Source of the DNA: Verrucomicrobiota bacterium
Lineage (GTDB): Bacteria; Verrucomicrobiota; Verrucomicrobiia; Chthoniobacterales; Chthoniobacteraceae
Reading direction: 5' to 3'
Length of the DNA: 64,000 nt
Assembly: GCA_009885995.1 (NCBI GenBank)
Contig: VFJQ01000052.1
Span: 1 to 64,000, forward strand
Positions 44,942 through 53,345 of the stretch are shown piece after piece (the first letter of the stretch is position 1; the number at the start of each line of letters is the position of its first letter). The notes under the pieces are model-generated. The model was not told the DNA's origin. It worked only from the letters and a program-made list of their open reading frames with translations, and searched no databases. The position numbers were made by a program, and so were the translations under genes.

Positions 44942-47167
44942 CTAGAGAAAACGGTAATCGAGGCTGACGAGATCAAACAAGCTCTGCAAGAACAGTCGCC
45001 CCCACGGGTGCCAGCCGGCGTGGATTTTCCCGCGCACGGACATGCCGGGGCGCAGCAGGCCGTCCTTGTTCTCGACCTCGACGACCGCCTCGAACGTGCG
45101 CTCGACGGGGATCTCGCGGCCCTGGTGATCGGTGTAGGTGAGCACGTCGCCGCCGTATCGCTTCGAGAAGCCGCGCGGGATTTCCTGGCCGAAGAACATC
45201 ACCGGCTTCTCGGTGATCACGCCGTGGAATTCGCGATTCGGGAACGCGTGCGCCTTGAGCACGACGCGCTGGCCTTTCTCGACGTAGCGCACCTGCTTCT
45301 CGCCGAGGGCGAGCTTGATCCGCAGCGGGTCGAGCGGCGCGATTTCGCAAAGCAGCTCGCCGCTTTTGATGAGCCGGCCTTTGACCTTGTCGAGGTTCGG
45401 CGTGAGCACGGTGCCGTCCGCGGTCGCGGTCAGCGTGAGGTTGCGCACGTCGCGGTCGGCTTCCTTGAACTTCGTCTCCGCCGCGGCGCGCATGCTCTCG
45501 GCTTGCTTGAATTCCGCCGGCTTCCCTTCGCCGAGCGCGCGCTGGACGGTGGCCGTGGCGACTTTCATCCGCATGTCCGCCTCGGTGCGAATCTGCAGCG
45601 CCTCGCGGTTCGCGAGCTGCGCCAGCGGCATCCCGGCTTTCACGCGTTCGCCTTCCCGCACGAGCACCTGCTGCACAAAGCCGCTCACCTCCGGCCGCAC
45701 CTGCTGTGGGTCGGCGAGTTCGACGGTGCCGGCGCGTTTGATTGTGAGCGACCACGGCACGAAGCACAGCGCGATGAATCCGCCGAGCAGCCAAGCGCCG
45801 ACCGAGCCGAGTCGGCGCAGGCGGCCGCCGGGGTTCCAGTCCTCGCGCTTGAAGTCGAGGCTCTTGAAAAAGCCGATGAAGGGCAGGAGCACCCACGAGG
45901 TGAGGGCGAGGGCGGAGAACCAGTTCGCGAGGCCGGCGAGGCCGAGGGGTTCGAGGTGCGGTTTCATGAAAACGATGAGGCTGTAGATGACCCAGTAGCC
46001 ATAGACCCACGAGAGGATGGCGTAGGTGTAGAAGAGCCAGAGTCGCTTTTTCGGCAGCGGCATGCGCTGGAGCACGGGGTCGGCGGTCTTCGCGCCGAAG
46101 AGCACGCGCTTCATGTGATGCGTGATCAGCGCGCGACTCTTGGCTTGCAGGTTCGGGACCTCGAGCAGGTCCATCATGATGTAATACCCGTCGAACCGCA
46201 TGAGCGGGTTGGCGTTGAAGATGATGGTCGAGACGCTGGCGAGGAAGATGAAGTTGAACAGGAAGTCGCGCAGCGCGCCGGGCTGCACGATGGCCCACAG
46301 GAACGTCGCGAACGCCGCGAAGATCAGCTCGACGTAGATGCCCGCGAAGCTCACCAGCACGCGGTGCATCCGGTTCGGCATCGTCCACGAGTCGGAGACG
46401 TTCACGAAGAAGTAGGGCTGAAAGACGAGCATCATCGCGCCGATCTCATGCACCTCGCCGCCGAAGTGCTTGCACGTGAGCCCGTGGCCGAGCTCGTGGA
46501 TGCTCTTGATGACGAACATCGTGATCCACATCAGGGCGATGTTTTGGATCGAGAAGAGGTTCGCGATCGCCTCGCCGATCCGGTCGGCCTTCGAGATGAA
46601 GACGATCGCCCCCAGCGCGATGATCACGATCGAGATCCACAGCGTCGGGCGCGTCCAGATCCACCAGAGCGGCTTCGCCATGCGGCCGAAAATCCTGTCG
46701 GGATCGAGGAGCGACTTGCGGAAGAAGAAGACCTGGTTGGCGAGGTTGTAGAGACGGCCTTTCTTTTTCTTCGCCGTCTTCGCCTGGTCCCAGCGCGCCT
46801 TGAGCCGCTGGCCTTGCACGCTGAGGAATTGCAGCAGCGCGAGGTCGTTCGCGAAGCGCAGCACACGCTCGTTCAGCTCCTCGGGCGTGTAGTCGAGTCG
46901 CACGTGCGGGTAGCGCTCGACGTAGAGCTCGCGGATCGCGCCGAACGTCCGCTTCCCGTCGAAGAGCGTGGCGAGGAAGTAGTCCTCGGACGTCATCCGG
47001 AAGTATTGCAGCGAGATGGGATCCTTGACGACGTAGTAGCTGCGCCCCTCGAACATCTGCTGACTCACGAGCAGGTCCGAGCGCAGCGCAGGCAGGATGA
47101 CGTTTTCCTGCGGCGGAGGCTTCGGTGCCTCGACCGGCTCGGGATGGGCGACGGCAGCCGCTGACAT
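44942..47167 (-). CDS. Membrane-embedded M50 peptidase-HlyD adaptor chimera with PqqD-like N-terminus
   Basis: A 741-aa chimera. Residues ~30-130 look like a small PqqD-type peptide-recognition domain (YVVKDPISLQYFRMTSEDYF, RTFGAIRELY). Next is a multi-span site-2 protease-type M50 domain with zinc motif HELGHGLTCKHFGG (HExxH) and the matching NPLMRFDGYY, both intact. After further membrane helices, the last ~240 residues are a HlyD-like barrel-sandwich adaptor (VRPEVSGFVQQVLVREGERV, LDPLRIKLALGEKQVRYVEK, GLLRPGMSVRGKIHAGW). Chimeras of this sort are known in PVC and other bacteria and are thought to serve export; the substrate is unknown. It is flanked by an adaptor gene (5-bp gap) and a TolC gene. 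Confidence 0.87.
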   Translation of the reverse strand: MSAAAVAHPEPVEAPKPPPQENVILPALRSDLLVSQQMFEGRSYYVVKDPISLQYFRMTSEDYFLATLFDGKRTFGAIRELYVERYPHVRLDYTPEELNERVLRFANDLALLQFLSVQGQRLKARWDQAKTAKKKKGRLYNLANQVFFFRKSLLDPDRIFGRMAKPLWWIWTRPTLWISIVIIALGAIVFISKADRIGEAIANLFSIQNIALMWITMFVIKSIHELGHGLTCKHFGGEVHEIGAMMLVFQPYFFVNVSDSWTMPNRMHRVLVSFAGIYVELIFAAFATFLWAIVQPGALRDFLFNFIFLASVSTIIFNANPLMRFDGYYIMMDLLEVPNLQAKSRALITHHMKRVLFGAKTADPVLQRMPLPKKRLWLFYTYAILSWVYGYWVIYSLIVFMKPHLEPLGLAGLANWFSALALTSWVLLPFIGFFKSLDFKREDWNPGGRLRRLGSVGAWLLGGFIALCFVPWSLTIKRAGTVELADPQQVRPEVSGFVQQVLVREGERVKAGMPLAQLANREALQIRTEADMRMKVATATVQRALGEGKPAEFKQAESMRAAAETKFKEADRDVRNLTLTATADGTVLTPNLDKVKGRLIKSGELLCEIAPLDPLRIKLALGEKQVRYVEKGQRVVLKAHAFPNREFHGVITEKPVMFFGQEIPRGFSKRYGGDVLTYTDHQGREIPVERTFEAVVEVENKDGLLRPGMSVRGKIHAGWHPWGRLFLQSLFDLVSLDYRFL

Positions 47168-47172
47168 CGGAA

Positions 47173-47901
47173 TCAGCGCGCGACCGTGAGGTGCGAGAAG
47201 TCCGCGCTCCCGCGCATCCCCGGCTTGATCACATGCCCGGGGTTTTCAACGAGCAGCTTCACGCGGAAGAGCCCCGAGCCCGCGTCGATGCGCGGATCGA
47301 CGAAGCTTACTTTGCCGTCAAATTTCTGCTCGCCGATCACCGGGAAGCGCACCGGGATCGCCTGATCCACCTTCACTGCCGTCATCAGCTTCGGGTCGAG
47401 GTAAAACTGCACATAGACCTGATCCATGCTCACGATATCGACGAGCTTTTCGACGCGGTCCACGCTCTCGCCGGCTTCCTTGTATTTCTTCACCACGATC
47501 CCCGCGAGCGGGCTGCGGATGGTCTTCTCCTTCAGCGCGACCTCGGAGGCGCGCAGCTTGATCTTCGTCATCTCCAGCTCGGTCTGCTTCTCGAGCGCGG
47601 CTTCCTTGCTCATCATCTTTTCCTTCGAGAGCGCCTCGGCGCCGCGGGCGGTGAATTCCTTTTGCTCGACGAGCTTCTTGTCCATCTCGACCTGCATCGC
47701 CTCCCGCTCGGCGCGCAGTTGCACGATGATCTGCCCTTCCTTCACCGTGTCGCCTTCCTCCACGAGCACGCTATCGACGACCTCCTGAAGCACCGGCGAG
47801 GCGACGCTGACTAGCTTGAAGGGGATGACGAGGCCCTGGATGTCCTCGGCATGGGCAGCCACCGCGAGGCACACGGAGAGGAGTAAAAAGTGGCGAGACA
47901 T
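47173..47901 (-). CDS. HlyD/RND-type periplasmic adaptor (membrane fusion) protein
   Basis: A 242-aa adaptor with a signal peptide (HFLLLSVCLAVAAHA). The lipoyl-like half-motifs flank a helical hairpin: LVEEGDTVKEGQIIVQL, then a charged helix (KLVEQKEFTARGAEALSKEK), then KTIRSPLAGIVVKKYKEAGE. The short beta-barrel ends VIKPGMRGSADFSHL. ATG at 47901 opens the signal peptide and is preferred to 47928. It heads a run of three leftward genes (adaptor, M50-HlyD chimera, TolC), which together look like a tripartite exporter lacking an obvious ATPase or RND pump. Confidence 0.88.
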   Translation of the reverse strand: MSRHFLLLSVCLAVAAHAEDIQGLVIPFKLVSVASPVLQEVVDSVLVEEGDTVKEGQIIVQLRAEREAMQVEMDKKLVEQKEFTARGAEALSKEKMMSKEAALEKQTELEMTKIKLRASEVALKEKTIRSPLAGIVVKKYKEAGESVDRVEKLVDIVSMDQVYVQFYLDPKLMTAVKVDQAIPVRFPVIGEQKFDGKVSFVDPRIDAGSGLFRVKLLVENPGHVIKPGMRGSADFSHLTVAR

Positions 47902-48091
47902 GGGCTGGGACGTTTCGCGTGGGAGCATTGTTTATCAAAGGGAATCTCGCGGGGCTGCCTCCGTGTGTGCGGCATCAGCCCCGCGAGGCGGCTGCATCGC
48001 ACTGGCACTAAGCGTCGCGCCGCTGCGCGGTTGTCCCCGCACGCGAAACCCGTTGGCGCTTCTGCCGCCGTGCGCTATCGCCACCGCCTTC

Positions 48092-49075
48092 ATGCCTCGC
48101 CCACTCCTTCTCCTCCTCCTCGCCGCACTGCTCTCCGGCTGTCGGAAGCCGGAAATTCATTCTTACGTGGCGCCAAAGGACGGCACACTCGATGCCGCCG
48201 CACCGGCGCCGGGCGCGGAGGCGCTGCCGCAGATCTCATGGAAATTGCCCGCGGGCTGGACGCAGACCCAGGCCGGGCAGATGAGCGTCGCGTCCTTCGC
48301 GATCGATGACGCGGCGGGCGGCGCGACGGTGAATATCACGCCGCTGCCGAATCTCACCGGACGCGAGGAGGCGATCGTGAATATGTGGCGCGAGCAAGTG
48401 CAGCTCGGGCCGCTGACGCCGGAGCAAATGGCGGAGGCGCTCCAGCCCGCCGAGGTCGCGGGCGGGGAGGGCAAGGTCTTCGAGATCAACGGCACGCGCG
48501 AGGGGAAGCCTTCGCGCACCGTCGCGGCGATGCTCCACCGCGGCGACGGGAGCTGGTTCTTCAAGCTCACCGGCGACGACGGCGCGGTCGGCGCGCGCAA
48601 GGCGGAGTTCCTCGAGTTTGTGAAAGGCGTGCGCTTCAGCGAACCGGCGGGCGCGCAGCCGGCGGTGGCGGAGGAGTCGGGATTCAAGTGGACCGTGCCC
48701 GAGTCGTGGACGGCGGCGCCCATCGGCGCAATGCAGGTGGCGAAGTTCACCGTGCCGGCCAAGGACGGCGCGAAGGCGGACGTGATGGTGAGCGTCTTCC
48801 CGAGCGAGAGCGGCGGTGCGCTCGCGAACGTGAACCGCTGGCGCAAGCAGGTCGGTCTCGACGAGATCGACGAAAAGGCGCTCGACTCCTGCACCAAGCC
48901 GCTCGACGCCACGCCCGGCGCGCTGCTGGTGGACCTCAAGAACCCGCCGCGCGCGATGCTCGGCGCGATCGTGCCGCGCGAAGGGCAGTGGTTTTTCTAC
49001 AAGATGCTCGGCGACACGCCGGCGGTGGACGCGGCGCGGGAGGACTTTCTCCGCTTTGTGAAGTCCACGCCGTGA
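48092..49075 (+). CDS. Exported lipoprotein with two related domains, unknown function
   Basis: A 327-aa protein with a lipoprotein signal (LLLLLLAALLSGC, cysteine near residue 17). Two similar ~130-residue domains follow: ISWKLPAGWTQTQAGQMSVA...SWFFKLTGDDGAV and FKWTVPESWTAAPIGAMQVA...WFFYKMLGDTPAV. They share 'KxPxxW', 'FKLxGDxxxV' and 'FLxFVKxxxF' patterns, so they arose by duplication. The fold may be PsbP/DUF1795-like; no function can be given. It lies 70 bp upstream of resB on the same strand. ATG at 48092 opens the signal; the upstream frame is not coding. Confidence 0.8.
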   Translation: MPRPLLLLLLAALLSGCRKPEIHSYVAPKDGTLDAAAPAPGAEALPQISWKLPAGWTQTQAGQMSVASFAIDDAAGGATVNITPLPNLTGREEAIVNMWREQVQLGPLTPEQMAEALQPAEVAGGEGKVFEINGTREGKPSRTVAAMLHRGDGSWFFKLTGDDGAVGARKAEFLEFVKGVRFSEPAGAQPAVAEESGFKWTVPESWTAAPIGAMQVAKFTVPAKDGAKADVMVSVFPSESGGALANVNRWRKQVGLDEIDEKALDSCTKPLDATPGALLVDLKNPPRAMLGAIVPREGQWFFYKMLGDTPAVDAAREDFLRFVKSTP

Positions 49076-49106
49076 TTTCAGTGCTCAGATATCCCAACGC
49101 CGTCGG

Positions 49107-49130
49107 ATTACTGATTACTGATTACTGATT
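49107..49130. repeat. Heptanucleotide tandem repeat upstream of resB
   Basis: ATTACTG occurs three times in a row plus ATT, an AT-rich patch in a GC-rich region, 15 bp before the resB start. Slippage here could change promoter or leader spacing. Confidence 0.7.
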
Positions 49131-49145
49131 TCTCTGCTTCCCCAA

Positions 49146-50408
49146 ATGACCAACGCCATCTGGAAATTCTTCACCTCGCTGCGCCTCACCGTGACCCTGC
49201 TCGGGTTCGGCGTGGTGCTCGTCTTTCTCGGCACGATCGCCCAAGTCCACGAGGGGCTGTGGGATGCGCAGACGCGCTGGTTCCGGCACGTGCTCGTGGT
49301 GCGCGAAGCGGGCGATCCGTGGTGGGTGCCGCCGATCTTTCCGGGCGGCTACCTGCTCGGCATCCTGCTCCTGCTCAATCTCTTCGCGGCGCACATCAAG
49401 CGCTTCAAATTCACGTGGCGGCAGGCGGGGATCAATCTCACCCACTCCGGCGTCATCCTTCTCCTCGTCGGCCAGCTCGTCACCGACATGCTCTCTCGCG
49501 AGAGCGTGATGAGCTTCCGCGAAGGCGAGACGCGCACCTTCTCCGAGGCGAGCCGCGAGTGGGAGCTCTCCTTCATTCGCTCGATCGACGACAAGCAGGA
49601 CGAAGTCGTCGCCGTCCCCGCGCCGCTGCTGCGCGATGGCGTCGAGCTGGGAGATGCGAAGCTGCCCTTCCGCGTGCGCGTGAAGAGCTACTGGCCGAAT
49701 TCCGAGCCCGCCTTCCGCGCACCGATGCAGAAGAACGATCCGCCGATCTCCGACAAGGGCATCGCGAAGGACTGGGATTTCCACGCGATCCCGGAGACGA
49801 AGAAGATGGACGAGCGCAACAACCCGACCTCGATCCTCGAGGTCGTCGGCGCGAAGGGCGAGTCGCTCGGCACGTGGGTCGCGTCGGCGTGGGCGAGTGA
49901 CCCGATGATGATCGAAGGCGTGAAGAACGCCTACACCCGCACCGTCGGGAAGGAAGTGGCGCAGAGCATCGCGGACAAACTCGCGACGCCACAGGAGATC
50001 GAGGCCGGCGGGCTGAAGTGGCGCGTCGCGCTGCGACCGGAGCGTTATTACAAGGACTTCAGCGTCACCCTGCTCAAGACCACGCACGACAAGTATCCCG
50101 GCACCGAGATCCCGAAGGATTTCCGCAGCCGCGTGCGGCTGGAAAACAAGTCCGCCGGCGAGAGCCGCGAGGTGGAGATCTGGATGAACAACCCGCTGCG
50201 TTACCAGGGCCTCACCTTCTACCAAAGCACGATGGGCAAGGACGAGATGCGGGACGTGGGCCGCAGCGGGCTGCAAGTGGTGCGCAACCCCGGCTGGCTC
50301 ACGCCTTACGCCGGCTGCCTCATCGTCGGACTCGGCATGTGCTGGCAGTTTCTCTATCACCTCACAGGCTTCATCTCCAAACGCCGCACGACCGCGGCCA
50401 CCGCGTAA
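49146..50408 (+). CDS. resB: ResB-family cytochrome c biogenesis protein (system II, Ccs1-like)
   Basis: A 420-aa membrane protein of the ResB/Ccs1 family, half of the system II heme-attachment complex. It has membrane segments near the start (LRLTVTLLGFGVVLVFLGTI, then GGYLLGILLLLNLFAAHI and GVILLLVGQLVTDML), a large periplasmic domain (about 115-375) with RYQGLTFYQSTMGKDEM, and a final helix ending near GFISKRR. It is followed by ccsA after 6 bp. Together they would attach heme to exported apocytochromes such as the di-heme oxidoreductase at 8.5 kb. Confidence 0.88.
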   Translation: MTNAIWKFFTSLRLTVTLLGFGVVLVFLGTIAQVHEGLWDAQTRWFRHVLVVREAGDPWWVPPIFPGGYLLGILLLLNLFAAHIKRFKFTWRQAGINLTHSGVILLLVGQLVTDMLSRESVMSFREGETRTFSEASREWELSFIRSIDDKQDEVVAVPAPLLRDGVELGDAKLPFRVRVKSYWPNSEPAFRAPMQKNDPPISDKGIAKDWDFHAIPETKKMDERNNPTSILEVVGAKGESLGTWVASAWASDPMMIEGVKNAYTRTVGKEVAQSIADKLATPQEIEAGGLKWRVALRPERYYKDFSVTLLKTTHDKYPGTEIPKDFRSRVRLENKSAGESREVEIWMNNPLRYQGLTFYQSTMGKDEMRDVGRSGLQVVRNPGWLTPYAGCLIVGLGMCWQFLYHLTGFISKRRTTAATA

Positions 50409-50414
50409 TCTGCC

Positions 50415-52343
50415 ATGATCCGTCGCCTTCCGCTCCTCCTCGCCGCCGTCCTCGCCCTCTGGGCCGCGGGCAGCATCCGCGTCCCGGCCGATAAGCCGGA
50501 CACCTTCGCCGTGAACGAGTGGGCGCGGCTGCCCGTCGTCTCGAATGGACGCTTCCAGCCGCTCGACTCGCTCGCGCGCAACTCGCTGCTCCAGCTCCGC
50601 GACAAGCAGACACTCAACGCCGAGCCGTGGGCCGACAAAGCGAAGATGCTCACCGCCGCCGAGTGGCTCATGGAGATGACCATGAACCCGCAGCTCGCCG
50701 ATACGCGGCCGGTTTTCCGCATCGATCACCCGGACCTGAAAGGCCTGCTCGCGCTGCCGCTGGAAAAGGACGCCGCCGCGAAATCCGACGGCAAGCACTA
50801 CTCGTGGCAGCAGCTCCAGCCGAAGCTCGAAGCACTCCAGACCGAAGCCAAGCGCGCCGCCGCGAAGGACGACGCGGTCCGCAATCCCTTCGAGAAAGCC
50901 GTGATGAAACTGTGGGGCACCGTGGGCCTCTACATGAAGCTGCAGAACACGCTCCAGCCGCAGAACGCGCAGGACTGGAACGCGGAACTCGGCCGCTACT
51001 TCACCTCCATCGAGCCCGGCCGCGCCGCGGCGATCGCGCAGAATTCCGGCAAGGACTACGACAAGGCCGCGCTCGAAGCGCTGATGAAGGATCTCCAGCG
51101 CTTCGATGCGATGGGCCAGCTCGAAGGAGCGCTCGTGGTGCCGGTCGGAAAGCACGAGGGGCACGATCACGACGAACAGTGGCTGCGCATGGGCGAGGCG
51201 CTGATGCAGATCGCCCGCGGCGAGCCGCCTGCACCCGCGGTGACGGGCTACGCGAAAATGGCGAGCGCCTACAAGGCCGGCAACGCCCCCGCCTTCAATG
51301 AAGCCGTGCGCGACTACCGCGCCTCGCTCGCCAGCGAGTTCGGCCGCCAACTCAACAAGACCAAGAGCGAGCAGCTCTTCAACTTCTTCGAGCCGTTCTA
51401 CAAAGGCATGATCATCTTCACGCTCGCCGGCCTGCTCGCGCTCGCGTTCTGGGCGCGGCCTGCGCAGTGGGAAGTGCTGCGCCGCGCCGCCGTGTGGGTG
51501 TGCATCGTCGGCCTCGCCGTGCATACCTCCGGCCTCGTCTGGCGCATGGTCCTCGAAGGCCGCCCGCCGGTCACGAATCTCTACTCGAGCGCGATCTTCA
51601 TCGGCTGGGGCGCGGTCATCCTCGGGCTCGTGCTCGAGGCGTTTTGGAAGAACGGCATCGGCGTCGTGATCTCGAGCGTCACCGCCTTCATCACGCTCAT
51701 CATCGCGCACCATCTTTCACTCAGCGGCGACACGATGGAGATGATGCGTGCGGTGCTCGATACGAACTTCTGGCTCGCGACGCACGTCGTCATCATCACG
51801 CTCGGCTACTCGGCCACGTTCGTCGCCGGCTTCCTCGCGATCGTCTTCATCGTGCGCGGATTCTTCACCTCCAGCCTCGACCAGCCGACCGCGAAGAGCC
51901 TCACCAAGATGGTCTATGGCATCCTTTGCTTCGCGACGCTGTTCAGCTTCGTGGGCACCGTGCTCGGCGGCATCTGGGCGGATCAATCGTGGGGCCGGTT
52001 CTGGGGCTGGGACGCGAAGGAAAACGGCGCACTGCTCATCGTGCTGTGGAATGCGCTCATCCTCCACGCCCGCTGGGGCGGCCTCGTCCGCGAGCGCGGG
52101 TTGATGGGCCTCGCTATCTTCGGCAACGTGGTGACCGCATGGAGCTGGTTCGGCGTGAACATGCTCGGCATCGGCCTCCACAGCTATGGCTTCATGGACC
52201 AGGCGTTCATGTGGCTGATGGGTTTCAACGCCAGCCAGGTGCTGCTCATCCTCCTCGCCTGCCTGCCGCTGCGACTGTGGAGAAGCTTCCGCGGTCTCCC
52301 CGTGCCCGCCACGCTGCCGAAGGGTGCCGCCGCGGCCGCCTAA
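50415..52343 (+). CDS. ccsA: CcsA-type cytochrome c assembly protein with large N-terminal extracytoplasmic extension
   Basis: A 642-aa protein. The C-terminal ~290 residues are the CcsA heme-handling module: several helices, conserved His in FITLIIAHHLSL, and the tryptophan-rich motif WGRFWGWDAKENGALLIVLW with a following His (ALILHARWGG). The first ~330 residues are an exported region after a signal-like helix: FARLPVV-type NEWARLPVVSNGRFQPLDSLA, then helical stretches including a His-rich HEGHDHDEQW. Comparable N-terminal extensions are known in CcsA of Bacteroidetes and other phyla, but this part's role is unclear. The core catalyses heme attachment with ResB. Confidence 0.9.
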   Translation: MIRRLPLLLAAVLALWAAGSIRVPADKPDTFAVNEWARLPVVSNGRFQPLDSLARNSLLQLRDKQTLNAEPWADKAKMLTAAEWLMEMTMNPQLADTRPVFRIDHPDLKGLLALPLEKDAAAKSDGKHYSWQQLQPKLEALQTEAKRAAAKDDAVRNPFEKAVMKLWGTVGLYMKLQNTLQPQNAQDWNAELGRYFTSIEPGRAAAIAQNSGKDYDKAALEALMKDLQRFDAMGQLEGALVVPVGKHEGHDHDEQWLRMGEALMQIARGEPPAPAVTGYAKMASAYKAGNAPAFNEAVRDYRASLASEFGRQLNKTKSEQLFNFFEPFYKGMIIFTLAGLLALAFWARPAQWEVLRRAAVWVCIVGLAVHTSGLVWRMVLEGRPPVTNLYSSAIFIGWGAVILGLVLEAFWKNGIGVVISSVTAFITLIIAHHLSLSGDTMEMMRAVLDTNFWLATHVVIITLGYSATFVAGFLAIVFIVRGFFTSSLDQPTAKSLTKMVYGILCFATLFSFVGTVLGGIWADQSWGRFWGWDAKENGALLIVLWNALILHARWGGLVRERGLMGLAIFGNVVTAWSWFGVNMLGIGLHSYGFMDQAFMWLMGFNASQVLLILLACLPLRLWRSFRGLPVPATLPKGAAAAA

Positions 52344-52353
52344 GCACAGTCCG

Positions 52354-53345
52354 CTACGGCTTAAGTCCGGACAGGCTGAACGCTCGGCGCGCTCGGCCCA
52401 GATGCCGTGTTCGCAGGAAAGCGGAAACGGGGATGCCCTCCCGGTCGAGCGCGTAAACGTCGCCGTTTTGGAGGCGATGGAACGGAGCGGCGTTTTCGCC
52501 GTGTGATAGCGCGCGAGCAAATGCGCGAGGCGCTCAAAGTAGAAGGCGTCCTCGGGGGGGCGTGCCTCGCAGGCTTGCGCGAGGAAGGCGCGGGGTCGGC
52601 GCCGATGATCGCGAGTGCGTGATGATCGTCTCGTGCCACGGCGAATACCACGGGTGCATGAGAAATTCATCGGCCTGCGCGCAGTCGAGACCGAGGCGAA
52701 GAGCTTCTTCCGATTGAGGATGCGCAGATCTTCGGGCGTGGAGTTGATGAGCGTGCCTTACAGCGATTGATTCACGCCCACACGGCCAGCGCCGACGCCG
52801 GCGCCTCCGATGGCGAGCTGCGCCTTCGCTTTGCTCACGCTGGTGATGCCTGCCAGGGGGCTGCCGACTTTCAATCCTACGCCGATACGGCCGAAGAATC
52901 GCGAGGCGCCCTTTGGCACATTCTTGATCGTGCCCACTGGGTCGCGCACGATGCCGCAAATGTTTTGACTTTCGACTCCACCGATTTTCCAAGTGCCCTG
53001 CTGAACTCCTCTGTCTTGTTTAGTCCGCGCAGTTGATCGAGCGCGTAAATCATCGCGGATGCGCACGATGAGTGTGGGCGTGCCGGTGATTTCCTGCACG
53101 CCCGACGGCGCGTCCATGAAGCAGGTGCTGTTCAGGCCGTCGTTGTCCGCCAGCGGACGACCGGTGTGCAGCGCACCGCGTATCTGTGCCTCGGGCACGA
53201 AGTCCTTGGCCGCGCCGCCGCCCTGCTCGAAGGTTTTTTCAAACTGACCGAGGAATGCTTTGTCGTCGATCTGCGCGAACGCGGCTGTGGTGGAAAATGC
53301 GAACGCGGCGAGAGGGTGGAGTGCGGGCCACGTCGTGAATGTCAG
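52354..53345 (-). pseudogene. Multiply frameshifted remnant of an exported protein gene
   Basis: Protein-like stretches follow one another across all three minus-strand frames: a signal-like HPLAAFAFSTTAAFAQIDD, then TGTPTLIVRIRDD, then IYALDQLRGLNKTEEFSRAL in a second frame, back to RDPVGTIKNVPKGASRFFGR, an in-frame stop at 52758-52760, TLINSTPEDLRILN after it, ALRLGLDCAQADEFLMHPWY in another frame, PPEDAFYFERLAHLLARYHT, and finally LQNGDVYALDREGIPVSAFL ending at a TAG. At least four frame changes plus one stop are needed, and no ATG is present. I do not know a named family. It follows the L,D-transpeptidase with a CTGA overlap, so it was once the last gene of that operon. Confidence 0.85.

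Noticed and set aside
42356-47164. 1602-codon rightward open frame opposite the export cluster
   Set aside because: It mirrors the M50-HlyD, TolC and phosphatase genes codon for codon. Its composition (Asp/Arg/Glu/Val/His-rich) is typical of antisense frames in GC-rich DNA, and no domain is recognisable.
49122-51713. 863-codon leftward open frame opposite resB-ccsA
   Set aside because: Shadow of genes with clear cytochrome c assembly motifs; composition is antisense-like.
53343-53345. Intact exported protein starting at CTG (53345) and ending at 52758
   Set aside because: It would need a CTG start, and the better protein-like reading switches frame at least twice inside it and continues past the stop, so it is treated as part of the pseudogene.
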